DNA of 33,257 bases from Candidatus Nitrosopumilus sp. (lineage in GTDB: Archaea; Thermoproteota; Nitrososphaeria; Nitrososphaerales; Nitrosopumilaceae): contig VMDM01000037.1 of NCBI GenBank assembly GCA_008080815.1, positions 1 to 33,257 on the forward strand, written 5' to 3'. Shown piece by piece: positions 23,599 through 31,819 of the stretch. The number at the start of each line of letters is the position of its first letter. Within the stretch, counting starts at the first letter, position 1. The position numbers and the translations under genes were made by a program. The notes below the pieces were generated by a model, which did no database searches, had not been told where the DNA came from, and saw only the letters and a list, made by a program, of their open reading frames with translations.

Positions 23599-24945
23599 AT
23601 GTCAGATAAAATTTTTAAAAATATGTCTAACAAAACCATACTTCATGTAGGTTTTGATGATACTGATTCTCCAAAAGGCATGTGTACAACCTTTTTGGCA
23701 TTCAAAATGGTGGATTACCTTAAATCACAAGATACTGATTTTGTTGATTTTCCAAAATTAATCAGATTCAATCCCAACGTTCCCTGGAAAACGCGGGGTA
23801 ATGGTGCTGTTTCTTTTAGCATTAAAACAGGCAATCCCGCAAAAATTAAAAATAAAATAAAAAATTTTGTTGAAAAATTTTCAGATGTTGAAAATGGGGC
23901 TAATCCTGGTTTAGTTTTTTTAGAATCTGAAAATATTTCAGAGAATTTCTCAAAATTTAGTGAATTAGCTATGTGGCAATTAGTAAATCGTAATAATGCA
24001 AAAAAGTTTGTTCATGAAAATAATTTGGATTATTTTTTTATGGGAAATGGTCAGGGTTTAGTAGGTGCAATCGGTTCAATTGGATATATGTTCAGTGATC
24101 ATACATTGGAACTAATTTCATATCGTAAAAAAAGAAAATTTGGTACTAAGAGAACTATCTCTTCTCAAAGTGTCAAAGATATGCAAGAAAAAACATTTCC
24201 TAATACTTACAACAATTTTGATGATAAAAAAAATAGAGTGATGATTACTCCTCATGGACCTGATCCTGTTTTTTATGGAATCAGGGGTGAAAATGTTGAA
24301 TCATTGTTAACTGCTAAAAAAATTGTACAAACAAATGAAAAACTTGATGGCTACATGATCTTTAAATCAAATCAGGGAACAAATGATCATCTCAAAAATC
24401 AACTAACTAAAGATAATATCAAAACTTATTCTTCAGGTTGGTTAACTGGAAAAATAGTTTCTAATCCTAAATCTTCCAAGGGAGGTCATATTTTCTTTAA
24501 AATTTCTTCAGATGAATTTGAATTAGATTGTGCAGTATACAAAGAAACAGGACTTGTAAAAATTGCCAGTTCTTTTATTTCTGGAGATAAGGTAATGTTG
24601 GCTGGAGGAATTCGCAAATCATCTAAAAATTTTCCCAAATCTCTCAATGTGGAATTGATAAAAATTCTTGATTTTGCACAAAAGAAAATTCAATCCAATC
24701 CAAAATGCCTAAAATGTAATAAAAATATGAAATCAAAAGGAGCAAATCAAGGATTTGAATGCATAAAATGTGGTAGAAAATCCTCCAAAAAGGAATCAAA
24801 AATACTCCCTAGAAAATTGCAAAAAAAATTGTTCATTCCGCAGATCTCTGCACACCGACATCTAACAAGACCTGAACAAAGAATGGGAATTACTAACAAA
24901 CCAAATCAATTCTCTGAAAAGGTTTCTTGGTTTTTTAGAGAATAA
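23599..24945 (+). CDS. tiaS: tRNA(Ile2) 2-agmatinylcytidine synthetase TiaS
   Basis: Attaches agmatine to C34 of tRNA-Ile2(CAU) so that it reads AUA and not AUG; essential in archaea. Motifs: LHVGFDDTDSPKGMC at the N-terminus (Asp-rich catalytic TCKD region), RFNPNVPWKTRGNGAVS, MGNGQGLVGAIGSIGY, HGPDPVFYGIRGE, an OB-fold region near 280-370, and a C-terminal zinc ribbon CLKCNKNMKSKG...CIKCGRK. I chose ATG at 23599 (448 aa) because TTAATTAATTTAAA lies about 25-35 bases upstream; TTG at 23578 and ATG at 23623 are alternatives. The stop is one base from the 3' end of the convergent initiator tRNA gene, itself a CAT-anticodon tRNA. Confidence 0.94.
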   Translation: MSDKIFKNMSNKTILHVGFDDTDSPKGMCTTFLAFKMVDYLKSQDTDFVDFPKLIRFNPNVPWKTRGNGAVSFSIKTGNPAKIKNKIKNFVEKFSDVENGANPGLVFLESENISENFSKFSELAMWQLVNRNNAKKFVHENNLDYFFMGNGQGLVGAIGSIGYMFSDHTLELISYRKKRKFGTKRTISSQSVKDMQEKTFPNTYNNFDDKKNRVMITPHGPDPVFYGIRGENVESLLTAKKIVQTNEKLDGYMIFKSNQGTNDHLKNQLTKDNIKTYSSGWLTGKIVSNPKSSKGGHIFFKISSDEFELDCAVYKETGLVKIASSFISGDKVMLAGGIRKSSKNFPKSLNVELIKILDFAQKKIQSNPKCLKCNKNMKSKGANQGFECIKCGRKSSKKESKILPRKLQKKLFIPQISAHRHLTRPEQRMGITNKPNQFSEKVSWFFRE

Positions 24946-24946
24946 G

Positions 24947-25036
24947 TAGCGGGGAGTAGATTTGAACTACTGAACTGCGGGTTATGAGCCCGCCGGGATG
25001 ACCTAGCCCTAAATAGTCTGGCTTCCCCACCCCGCT
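24947..25036 (-). tRNA. Initiator tRNA-Met (CAT) with a 15-nt D-loop intron
   Basis: Read on the minus strand from 25036: acceptor AGCGGGG / CCCCGCT with discriminator A (24947), TG, D-stem GGGA / TCCC, anticodon arm GCGGG-CTCATAA-CCCGC (anticodon CAT at 24984-24986), variable AGTTC, T-arm AGTAG-TTCAAAT-CTACT. A1:U72 and three G:C pairs at the bottom of the anticodon stem mark it as the initiator and not elongator Met or Ile2. No 3' CCA is encoded. The D-loop is 15 bases too long; removing 25003-25017 restores AGCCAGGTCA, giving a 75-nt mature tRNA. The 3' end is one base from the tiaS stop. Confidence 0.95.
25003..25017 (-). other. tRNA intron with bulge-helix-bulge splice sites
   Basis: Intron ACTATTTAGGGCTAG between tRNA nucleotides 19 and 35 of the primary transcript (canonical G18 and G19). 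Exon AGCC pairs with intron GGCT as the four-base-pair central helix. The two three-base bulges are AGA and AGG, each cut after the second base. An inner CT/AG helix closes a four-base loop and an outer GA/TC pair joins the D-stem. This is the geometry recognised by archaeal tRNA splicing endonuclease, at a non-canonical position. Confidence 0.88.
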
Positions 25037-25057
25037 GAAGAAAAATAAATCCGAGCG

Positions 25058-25065
25058 GTATATAC
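25058..25065 (-). promoter_or_regulatory. TATA box of the initiator tRNA gene
   Basis: GTATATAC, 22-29 bases upstream of the mature 5' end (25036) on the minus strand. It is self-complementary, so its direction is set by neighbouring bases, but the next plus-strand gene starts 54 bases away, which makes the tRNA the better fit. Confidence 0.55.
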
Positions 25066-25118
25066 GCTTTATTAAATTCGTTATAACCATTAATATGATT
25101 TAGAAAAATCATTACTTT

Positions 25119-26210
25119 ATGGACAAGAAAATTTCCATTGGTGTAATTGCAATCTCTGTCTTGTTTTCAATCTTTGTATTAACATCTCCATCAGACCCAA
25201 TTCCTTTACCTTCTCCAAACCCCGTATCTGAAAATTCATCAGTAAAAATTATTGCTGAAAATCTTGACAAACCTCGTTCTATTGCTATATCGGAAAATAG
25301 AATTTTTGTTACTGAAAAAGATGGAAAAATCAGAGTTATTCAAGATGATGTTTTACTTGATGCACCTTTAGCCGTATTTAGAACTCCAGATGTTTTTGAT
25401 GGTGGCTTGTTAGGAATTACCACACACCCAAATTTCTTAGAAAATCATTTTCTGTATGTATTTTTGACTTATGAAGAAGATGGAGAATTGTGGAATAAAA
25501 TTTTAAAAATTACTGAATTTGAAAATAAACTACAAAATGCAGAAACCATTTTTGATAAAATTCCTGCTTCATCATTTACAAATGGTGGATTTTTGAAATT
25601 TGGTCCTGATGGAAAACTTTATGCAGGTACTGGAACCGTTTCAGATGCCTCACATCTTCCACAAGATTTGAACTCATTTGCTGGAAAAGTTTTAAGACTC
25701 AATGATGATGGTTCAATTCCAAATGATAATCCATTTGAAAACTCGGCAGTCTACACTTATGGACATAGACACCCTCAAGGAATGACTTGGGATTCTGAAG
25801 GAAATATGTACTTGGCAGAATTTGGACCTGAAAAAAATGACGAAATCAATCTAATTGTTGCTGGACAAAATTATGGTTGGCCTGAAAAAGAATGTGGTGG
25901 AAATGAAATCTATACTGGTGCAATTTTATGTTATGATCCTAGTATTGAGCCTGGAGGAATCACTTTCTATAATGGGGAGAAATTAAATTTTGAATTTCCA
26001 TTCATAATGGCTTCAATGCGAGCTACAAATCTCTACCAATTAGATTTTGAAGAGGGTCTTAGTTCTCAAAAATCAATTCTTAGTGGAATCGGAAGAGTCA
26101 GAGATGTAGTCGAAGATACTTCTGGAAATCTCTACGTCATTACCTCAAACACTGATGGAAAAGGTTTTCCAGATGCTAAAGATGATAAACTATTGAGGCT
26201 ATTGAAGTAA
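25119..26210 (+). CDS. PQQ-type sugar dehydrogenase (GSDH family), membrane-anchored
   Basis: Probably oxidises aldose sugars outside the cell with a quinone-type cofactor. 363 residues: an N-terminal hydrophobic segment after MDKK (about 5-23; ISIGVIAISVLFSIFVLTS) acts as signal or membrane anchor, a Pro-rich spacer follows, and residues 45-362 form the six-bladed beta-propeller of the GSDH family. Marks are LDKPRSIAI, GGLLGITTHPNF, NGGFLKFGPDGKLYAGTG, YGHRHPQGMTWD, LAEFGPEKNDEINLI and NYGWPE. PQQ use and the sugar are inferred from the family; some homologues are not sugar dehydrogenases. hmgA starts one base after the stop, so they may share a message. Confidence 0.85.
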   Translation: MDKKISIGVIAISVLFSIFVLTSPSDPIPLPSPNPVSENSSVKIIAENLDKPRSIAISENRIFVTEKDGKIRVIQDDVLLDAPLAVFRTPDVFDGGLLGITTHPNFLENHFLYVFLTYEEDGELWNKILKITEFENKLQNAETIFDKIPASSFTNGGFLKFGPDGKLYAGTGTVSDASHLPQDLNSFAGKVLRLNDDGSIPNDNPFENSAVYTYGHRHPQGMTWDSEGNMYLAEFGPEKNDEINLIVAGQNYGWPEKECGGNEIYTGAILCYDPSIEPGGITFYNGEKLNFEFPFIMASMRATNLYQLDFEEGLSSQKSILSGIGRVRDVVEDTSGNLYVITSNTDGKGFPDAKDDKLLRLLK

Positions 26211-26211
26211 A

Positions 26212-27468
26212 ATGCCCAAGTCATCAATTTCTGGATTCTTTGAAAAAGACAGAAAATCACGTCTAGCTGATGTTGCAAATTTTTCAAATCTTACTCAAGA
26301 TGAATTGGACATTTTACAGAAAACTGATGGCGGAATCACTTTTGAGAAAGCAGACAAGATGGTAGAAAATGCAATAGGTACTTTTTCACTTCCATTGGGA
26401 ATTGCAACTAATTTTCTAATTAATGGCAAAGACTATCTTGTACCAATGGTAATAGAGGAACCTTCAGTTATTGCAGCAGCTTCCAAGGGTGCAAAAATTG
26501 CAAGAATCAAAGGAGGATTCACTGTTACTTCTGATGAATCATACAGTATTGGACAAATCCAAATACTAGATGTAGATATTTCAAATTCCATAAAAAAAAT
26601 TACTCAAAACTCTCAAAAAATTATTGATTTGGCTAATTCAAAAAGTAACACATTATCCAAGATGAACAAGGGTGCAAAAGAGATTCAATGCAAAGAAATC
26701 AAAACTTCTTCTGGAAATATGTTGATTGTTGAACTAGTAATTGATGTTGCAGATGCAATGGGCGCAAATGTAACAAATACAATGTGTGAAGCAGTAGCTC
26801 CACTTTTAGAAGAAATCACTGGAGGAAGAACTCTATTACGAATTCTATCAAATTATTCTACAAAAAGAATGTCAAAAGCTACTGCAGTATTTGAAAAAGA
26901 GGCTGTTGGTGGTGAAAAAGTAGTTGATGATATTATCTTGGCATTTGAATTTGCAGATAATGATGTTTATCGTGCAGTTACTCATAACAAAGGAATCATG
27001 AATGGTACTATTGCAGTAGCTAATGCCCTTGGACAAGATAGTAGAGCAATTGAAGCAGCAGCTAATGCTTTTGCAGCTAATTCCGGACAATATCGTTCAC
27101 TATCTAAATGGAGTAAGGATCCTGAAGGTAATTTGGTAGGTACTCTTGAAATTCCACTTTCTGTAGGAATTGTTGGTGGTGTTGCAAATGTTCATCCAGT
27201 TGCAAAAATTTGTACAAAAATTTTAGGAGTAACTTCTGCTCAAGAATTAGCATCAATTATGACTGCTACAGGGTTGGCGCAAAATTATAGTGCAATTCGT
27301 GCGCTTGCTACAGATGGAATTCAGAAAGGGCATATGCGTCTACATGCGAGAAATCTAGCAGCTGCTGCAGGTGCATTGCCTGAACAAATAGACAAAATTG
27401 TTCAAATCATGGTCAAAGAAAAAACAATTTCACTTGACAGAGCAAAGGAATTACTAAAGCAAATTTAA
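26212..27468 (+). CDS. hmgA: Hydroxymethylglutaryl-CoA reductase, class II type
   Basis: Makes mevalonate for isoprenoid ether lipids. 418 residues. Segments follow the Pseudomonas mevalonii class II enzyme nearly end to end: MVENAIGTFSLPLGIATNF (50-68), LVPMVIEEPSVIAAAS with the catalytic Glu (E82/E83), DAMGANVTNTMCEAVAPL, ITGGRTLLRILSN, VTHNKGIMNG with the catalytic Lys, the QDSRAIEAAANAFAA segment with the Asp, and ALATDGIQKGHMRLHARN with the catalytic His near the end. Most archaea use class I, so this looks like an enzyme of bacterial type. Cofactor preference cannot be told. The ATG is one base after the sugar dehydrogenase stop; hisG follows 38 bases later with its own promoter. Confidence 0.94.
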   Translation: MPKSSISGFFEKDRKSRLADVANFSNLTQDELDILQKTDGGITFEKADKMVENAIGTFSLPLGIATNFLINGKDYLVPMVIEEPSVIAAASKGAKIARIKGGFTVTSDESYSIGQIQILDVDISNSIKKITQNSQKIIDLANSKSNTLSKMNKGAKEIQCKEIKTSSGNMLIVELVIDVADAMGANVTNTMCEAVAPLLEEITGGRTLLRILSNYSTKRMSKATAVFEKEAVGGEKVVDDIILAFEFADNDVYRAVTHNKGIMNGTIAVANALGQDSRAIEAAANAFAANSGQYRSLSKWSKDPEGNLVGTLEIPLSVGIVGGVANVHPVAKICTKILGVTSAQELASIMTATGLAQNYSAIRALATDGIQKGHMRLHARNLAAAAGALPEQIDKIVQIMVKEKTISLDRAKELLKQI

Positions 27469-27474
27469 ACATGG

Positions 27475-27484
27475 TATTATATAC
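27475..27484 (+). promoter_or_regulatory. Probable TATA element of the histidine operon
   Basis: TATTATATAC, 23-32 bases before the hisG ATG at 27507, in the 38-base gap after hmgA. All later his genes overlap or nearly touch, so this is probably the main promoter of the operon. Confidence 0.5.
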
Positions 27485-27506
27485 CCAAAAATGGAGTTAA
27501 ACATAC

Positions 27507-28484
27507 ATGTCTGAAGTAAGATTTGCTATTCCTAAAGGAAGCCTTGAATCTGCCACATTCAAGTTATTGGAAAATTCATGGACCAAAGTTAATCGTAAAG
27601 ACAGAACATATCGTGTATACCTTGATGATCCAAAAATTATTGTCAAAATGCTACGTCCTCAAGAGATTCCCACACTAGTTTCTGAAGGTCTCTATGATGT
27701 TGGAATTACAGGAAAAGATTGGGTTGGAGAAACCAATTCAGATGTAGAACCAATTTTAGATTTAGAATACGGAAAAATTAGACTAGTTATTGCTTTTCCA
27801 GACAAATATAGATACAAAAATCTTGATGAGATGGTAGCAGATTATGCTAAAAAGAAAAAAGTTCTAAGAATTTCTTCAGAATATTTGATTACTGCTTCAA
27901 AATTTATCAAAAATCTCAAATCATACAAGAAAGCTTTTGGTAACAAAGATCCTCTAATTGTAACTCCATGGGTTCGTTTAGGAAATAACAAGAATGTCCA
28001 AATTCATTTATCATTTGGAGCTACTGAAGCAAAACCACCTGAAGATGTAGATGCAATTATGGATGTTACTGAAACTGGAACCACATTAAAACAAAACAAA
28101 TTAAAAATTGTAGATGAGGTTCTTACATCAACTGCACATTTGATTGTAAATAAAAAATCACTTAAAGATCCCACAAAACGTGAAAAAATATTTGATATTG
28201 TTACATTGATGCGTGGTGCAGTTCAGGGAAGAAAATATCTCCACATTTATCTAAATGTTAGAGAAAATAATCTTAAAAAATTACTAGTGCAGATGCCTTC
28301 TCTAAAGAAACCAACAGTTAGTCCTCTAAGTGAAAATGGTTGGTATGGAATAAACACTGTAGTTAGAAAAGATGAATTTTACAAACTTATTCCTAAATTA
28401 CGTAAGATTGCTCAAGGACTAGTTGTTCATGAACCTAGACAAATTCTTGAACTAGAGGAGATCAAGCGTGACGAAGAGAATTGA
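27507..28484 (+). CDS. hisG: ATP phosphoribosyltransferase, long form
   Basis: First step of histidine synthesis: ATP plus PRPP to phosphoribosyl-ATP. 325 residues, so the long homohexameric form with a C-terminal regulatory ACT-like domain (about 235-315; GRKYLHIYLNVRENNLKKLL), which normally binds histidine for feedback; no HisZ is needed. Catalytic half: RFAIPKGSLE at the start, GLYDVGITGKDWVGE (about 65-79), and DAIMDVTETGTTLK as the PRPP-binding loop. It is the first gene of the operon, 38 bases after hmgA. Its TGA overlaps the hisD ATG by one base. Confidence 0.96.
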   Translation: MSEVRFAIPKGSLESATFKLLENSWTKVNRKDRTYRVYLDDPKIIVKMLRPQEIPTLVSEGLYDVGITGKDWVGETNSDVEPILDLEYGKIRLVIAFPDKYRYKNLDEMVADYAKKKKVLRISSEYLITASKFIKNLKSYKKAFGNKDPLIVTPWVRLGNNKNVQIHLSFGATEAKPPEDVDAIMDVTETGTTLKQNKLKIVDEVLTSTAHLIVNKKSLKDPTKREKIFDIVTLMRGAVQGRKYLHIYLNVRENNLKKLLVQMPSLKKPTVSPLSENGWYGINTVVRKDEFYKLIPKLRKIAQGLVVHEPRQILELEEIKRDEEN

Positions 28485-29755
28485 TGAAAGTAATCAAAGT
28501 CAAAAATGTTGAAACATTTGTTGCACAATTAAATTCAAAGAAAACCGATATTGATTCCTCAATTGTGAGTTCAATAATTCGAGATGTCAAGAAAAATGGA
28601 GATCAGGCTGTAAAAAAATATGAAAAAAAATTCTCAAAGGCAGTTATAAAAAATATCAAAATCTCTCAAAGCGAGATAAATTCTGCATTAAAATCACTAT
28701 CCAAAAGTCAATTAGACTCCATTAACGAATCCAAATCAAGATTACTAAAAACAGAATCTGCAATAAAATCCATTTTAAAAAATAAAACAATTACCAATAA
28801 TGGTGTAAAAATTTCCAAAAAATTCATTCCACTAAATAGCGTTGGCTGTTACATTCCAGGTGGCTTGGCAAGATATCCTAGCTCAGTAATCATGTCTGTA
28901 ACACCTGCAAAAATTGCTGGAGTAAAACGAATAGTTGTTGTATCTCCTCCAAACTCTAGTGGAAAAATTGATCCTATGACTATTGCTGCTGCAAAAATTT
29001 GTGGTGCAAATGAAATTTACAAAACTGGTGGAGTTCAATCAATTGCTGCACTAGCTTATGGTACTGAATCTATTCCAAAAGTTGACAAAATTGTTGGACC
29101 AGGCGGTGCATTTGTAACAGAAGCTAAATTTCAAGTAAGTAGAAATGTCTCAATTGATATGTTGGCAGGTCCTACCGAACTAGGAATAATTGTAGATAAC
29201 TCTACAAATCCCACATATGCAGCACTAGACTTGATCTCTCAAGCAGAACATAGTAACGATACATTTTGTTATGTGATTACCACTTCAGAGAAAATTGCAA
29301 AACAAATCAATTCTATTCTTGATAAAATTATTTCTCAGATAGATAGAAAAGATATTGTAAAATCTAGTCTTTCAAAAAATGGCTTTATTGCAATTTGTAA
29401 AAACAACACTGATTTAATCAGTCTTGCAAATCAAATGGCTCCTGAACACTTGCAAATAATGACTAGAAATTCAGAAAAACTAGCCTCAAAAATCACTTCA
29501 CCAGGTTTGATTCTTACTGGAAATGACTCTCCCTCATCAGCAAGTGACTACATTCTAGGCTCAAATCACATTCTTCCAACAAATGGATTTGGAAAAGTAA
29601 GAGGCTCACTTTCAGTTCTTGACTTTATGAAATTAAATACTAAAGTTAGAACCTCTAAAGATGGCTTGAAGAAAATTTCAAAATCTATGGAGATTTTAAC
29701 AAATTCCGAAGGACTTTCAAATCACTTTGAAGCAGTAAGAGGTAGATTGAAATGA
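28484..29755 (+). CDS. hisD: Histidinol dehydrogenase
   Basis: Zinc enzyme that oxidises histidinol to histidine in two NAD+-dependent steps, the last of the pathway. 423 residues from ATG at 28484 (an in-frame TTG one codon upstream is less likely). Family segments: VGCYIPGGLARYPSSV, KICGANEIYKTGGVQSIAALAYG in two adjoining blocks, VGPGGAFVTEAK, DMLAGPTELGI, the zinc-binding DLISQAEHSND (Gln and His), APEHLQIM with the catalytic Glu-His, and NHILPTNGFGKVRGSLSV. It overlaps hisG by one base and hisC by four. Confidence 0.97.
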   Translation: MKVIKVKNVETFVAQLNSKKTDIDSSIVSSIIRDVKKNGDQAVKKYEKKFSKAVIKNIKISQSEINSALKSLSKSQLDSINESKSRLLKTESAIKSILKNKTITNNGVKISKKFIPLNSVGCYIPGGLARYPSSVIMSVTPAKIAGVKRIVVVSPPNSSGKIDPMTIAAAKICGANEIYKTGGVQSIAALAYGTESIPKVDKIVGPGGAFVTEAKFQVSRNVSIDMLAGPTELGIIVDNSTNPTYAALDLISQAEHSNDTFCYVITTSEKIAKQINSILDKIISQIDRKDIVKSSLSKNGFIAICKNNTDLISLANQMAPEHLQIMTRNSEKLASKITSPGLILTGNDSPSSASDYILGSNHILPTNGFGKVRGSLSVLDFMKLNTKVRTSKDGLKKISKSMEILTNSEGLSNHFEAVRGRLK

Positions 29756-30822
29756 AAAAAAACTGGCTAGATGAAAAAATTAAAAGATTCTCATCAATTG
29801 GGGGATATGTAAAACCAGAACTGATTTCAGATTCAATAAAACTGGACTCTAATGAAAATTATGTGATTTCAAAACAACTTCAAAATGATATTATCAATAC
29901 TGCTAAAAAAAATTCTGATGTTAGAGAGTATCCTCTTGGTGGAGTTGAACAATTAATTGAATCTCTTTCAAAATTCCTCAAAGTTCCATCAAATATGATT
30001 GGTGTAGGCAATGGTTCTGATCAAATTCTAGATTTGATTCTCTCCAATTTTGCCTCCAAGAGTACCAAAGTATTAACATCAAATCCTACATTTGGTTTCT
30101 TTGAAGAGCGTTGCAAATTATACTCTATTCCGATGATTCGTATACCTTTTTCAGATGACATGAAACTTGATTTGAATCAATTTCTTAAAGAATCAAAAAA
30201 AGCAGATATTCTTTACTTGGACTCTCCAAATAATCCTACAGGATTTCAATTTACAAAAACTGACATTTTAAAACTAGTAAAATCATTTGACGGACTAATA
30301 ATAATTGATGAAGCCTATGGAGAATTTTCTGATTACTCGTTATCAAAACTTGTAAAAAATTATCCAAATCTTGTAGTGGTTAGAACTGTATCAAAATCAT
30401 TTGGTCTTGCCGGACTACGCTTAGGATACTTTGTAGCAAACAAAGACTTTGCAGATGCATTCATGAAAGTAATTCAATATCCATACCCACTTAGTACAAT
30501 TACTATCCAATCAGGAATAAGTGCTCTTGAGAAACCTGAAATTATGCTGGATTCAGTCAATGTGATTAAATCTGAAAGAAAAAGAATCATTGAAACTCTC
30601 AAAAAATATGATGCATTTGATGTCTTTGATTCAAAGGCAAATTTTGTATTATTTGATGCTCATGGTTCATACAAACGTGTTTTTACTGCACTTTCAGAAC
30701 AGGGAATTTCAATTAGAAAATTAGGTAAGATTGGAAATCATGAAGGTTGTCTTCGAGTCTCAATTGGTACCAAAGAGATGAATTCAAAATTTTTATTGGC
30801 AATTCGTGATTTTCTAGGATGA
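29752..30822 (+). CDS. hisC: Histidinol-phosphate aminotransferase
   Basis: PLP enzyme converting imidazole-acetol phosphate to histidinol phosphate. 356 residues: LDSNENYV near the N-terminus, GVGNGSDQILDLI, DSPNNPTGFQF, IIIDEAYGEF and the Schiff-base lysine in VSKSFGLAGLRLGY, then KANFVLFD and IRKLG at the end. The ATGA overlap with hisD and GAGGTAG six bases upstream of the ATG (29739-29745), a good archaeal Shine-Dalgarno, support the start. It differs from the related enzyme at 4030 by its neighbours and by lacking the HGG motif of the cobalamin enzyme. Confidence 0.96.
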   Translation: MKKNWLDEKIKRFSSIGGYVKPELISDSIKLDSNENYVISKQLQNDIINTAKKNSDVREYPLGGVEQLIESLSKFLKVPSNMIGVGNGSDQILDLILSNFASKSTKVLTSNPTFGFFEERCKLYSIPMIRIPFSDDMKLDLNQFLKESKKADILYLDSPNNPTGFQFTKTDILKLVKSFDGLIIIDEAYGEFSDYSLSKLVKNYPNLVVVRTVSKSFGLAGLRLGYFVANKDFADAFMKVIQYPYPLSTITIQSGISALEKPEIMLDSVNVIKSERKRIIETLKKYDAFDVFDSKANFVLFDAHGSYKRVFTALSEQGISIRKLGKIGNHEGCLRVSIGTKEMNSKFLLAIRDFLG

Positions 30823-31793
30823 CTCTACAAGAAATTTCTAGCGGAATATTTGTCGAGGATTCAAAGATTTCAGAAATCAAAAAAATTGATGGTTTGATAT
30901 TTGATTGTGATGGGGTTTTAGTAGATATTACAGAATCATATGATTCGACAATTATTCAAACAACAAAATACGTTTTAGAAAATATTTTTAACATTATTTC
31001 AAAAACTGATGTATCTTACAAAATAATCGAGGATTTCAAAGCTTCTGGTGGATTTAATGATGAAGTTGATGTAACTTATGCATGTATTATATCATTTTTT
31101 GCTGCAGAAAAATTATCAAAAGATTATCTAAATTTCATTAATCTTGTAATTGAAAATTCTGATTCTACTGGAATCAAATCTGTAGAAAAATTTATTGAAA
31201 AACAAATTGATATTACTCAAATTAAAGAAAAACTTGCATATCCTGGAAATCATGATGAAAATATTTTGTATCAAATTTTTGATCAAATTTTTTATGGTCC
31301 AGAATTATACAAGACAATCTTCAATAAAGAATCCAATTTTTCTGGAACAGGTTTCATAGAAAAAGACAAATTAATTTTATCAGAACAACTCTTGGAAAAA
31401 TTTGAGAAAAAATTCAATAAAAAATTAGCACTTGTAACTGGAAGAGGATTTCAATCTGTAAAATATACATTGAAAAATTTACTTGAAAAATTTGACATAA
31501 AAAATTCAAGATTTTTGGAAGATGAATCAAGAGAACTTGCCAAACCTAATCCTCTACCACTTCAAAACACTATACAAAAAATTCAATCCACTACACCTCT
31601 ATACATTGGAGATTCAATGGAGGATTTGATTATGGCAAAACAATTGAAAAAAGATGGTACTCTAGTATTTTTTTGTGGAATTACTGGTACAAGCAAACAT
31701 CCAAAAGAAAAACATGCTTTATTTGAAAAAAATGAGGCTGATTTAATTTTAAATTCAATTGATGACCTTCCGAAGGTATTAAATTTAGACTAG
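30819..31793 (+). CDS. HAD-superfamily hydrolase in the his operon, candidate histidinol-phosphate phosphatase
   Basis: 324 residues. All four HAD motifs are present: [13 protein letters not shown] with nucleophile and acid (D29, D31), LALVTGRG (Thr), AKPNP (Lys) and [13 protein letters not shown] (Asp pair). A long cap of about 150 residues separates the first two motifs, and about 24 residues precede the first. It resembles the HAD subfamily IA group (TIGR01548-like) seen in archaea and cyanobacteria; this is from memory. The operon otherwise lacks a histidinol-phosphate phosphatase, and this gene overlaps hisC by four bases and precedes hisB, so that role is the simplest inference. No phosphatase activity is shown by sequence alone. 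Confidence 0.85.
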   Translation: MTLQEISSGIFVEDSKISEIKKIDGLIFDCDGVLVDITESYDSTIIQTTKYVLENIFNIISKTDVSYKIIEDFKASGGFNDEVDVTYACIISFFAAEKLSKDYLNFINLVIENSDSTGIKSVEKFIEKQIDITQIKEKLAYPGNHDENILYQIFDQIFYGPELYKTIFNKESNFSGTGFIEKDKLILSEQLLEKFEKKFNKKLALVTGRGFQSVKYTLKNLLEKFDIKNSRFLEDESRELAKPNPLPLQNTIQKIQSTTPLYIGDSMEDLIMAKQLKKDGTLVFFCGITGTSKHPKEKHALFEKNEADLILNSIDDLPKVLNLD

Positions 31794-31819
31794 TTGAAAT
31801 CTTAATCTCTGTGAATAAA

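Noticed and set aside
24947-25036. tRNA-Ile2(CAT) or elongator tRNA-Met
   Set aside because: The A1:U72 pair and the GGG/CCC bottom of the anticodon stem are archaeal initiator marks; Ile2 normally begins with G1.
24906-25112. 68-codon ORF on the minus strand
   Set aside because: It runs straight through the tRNA gene and its promoter, and its product has no recognisable character.
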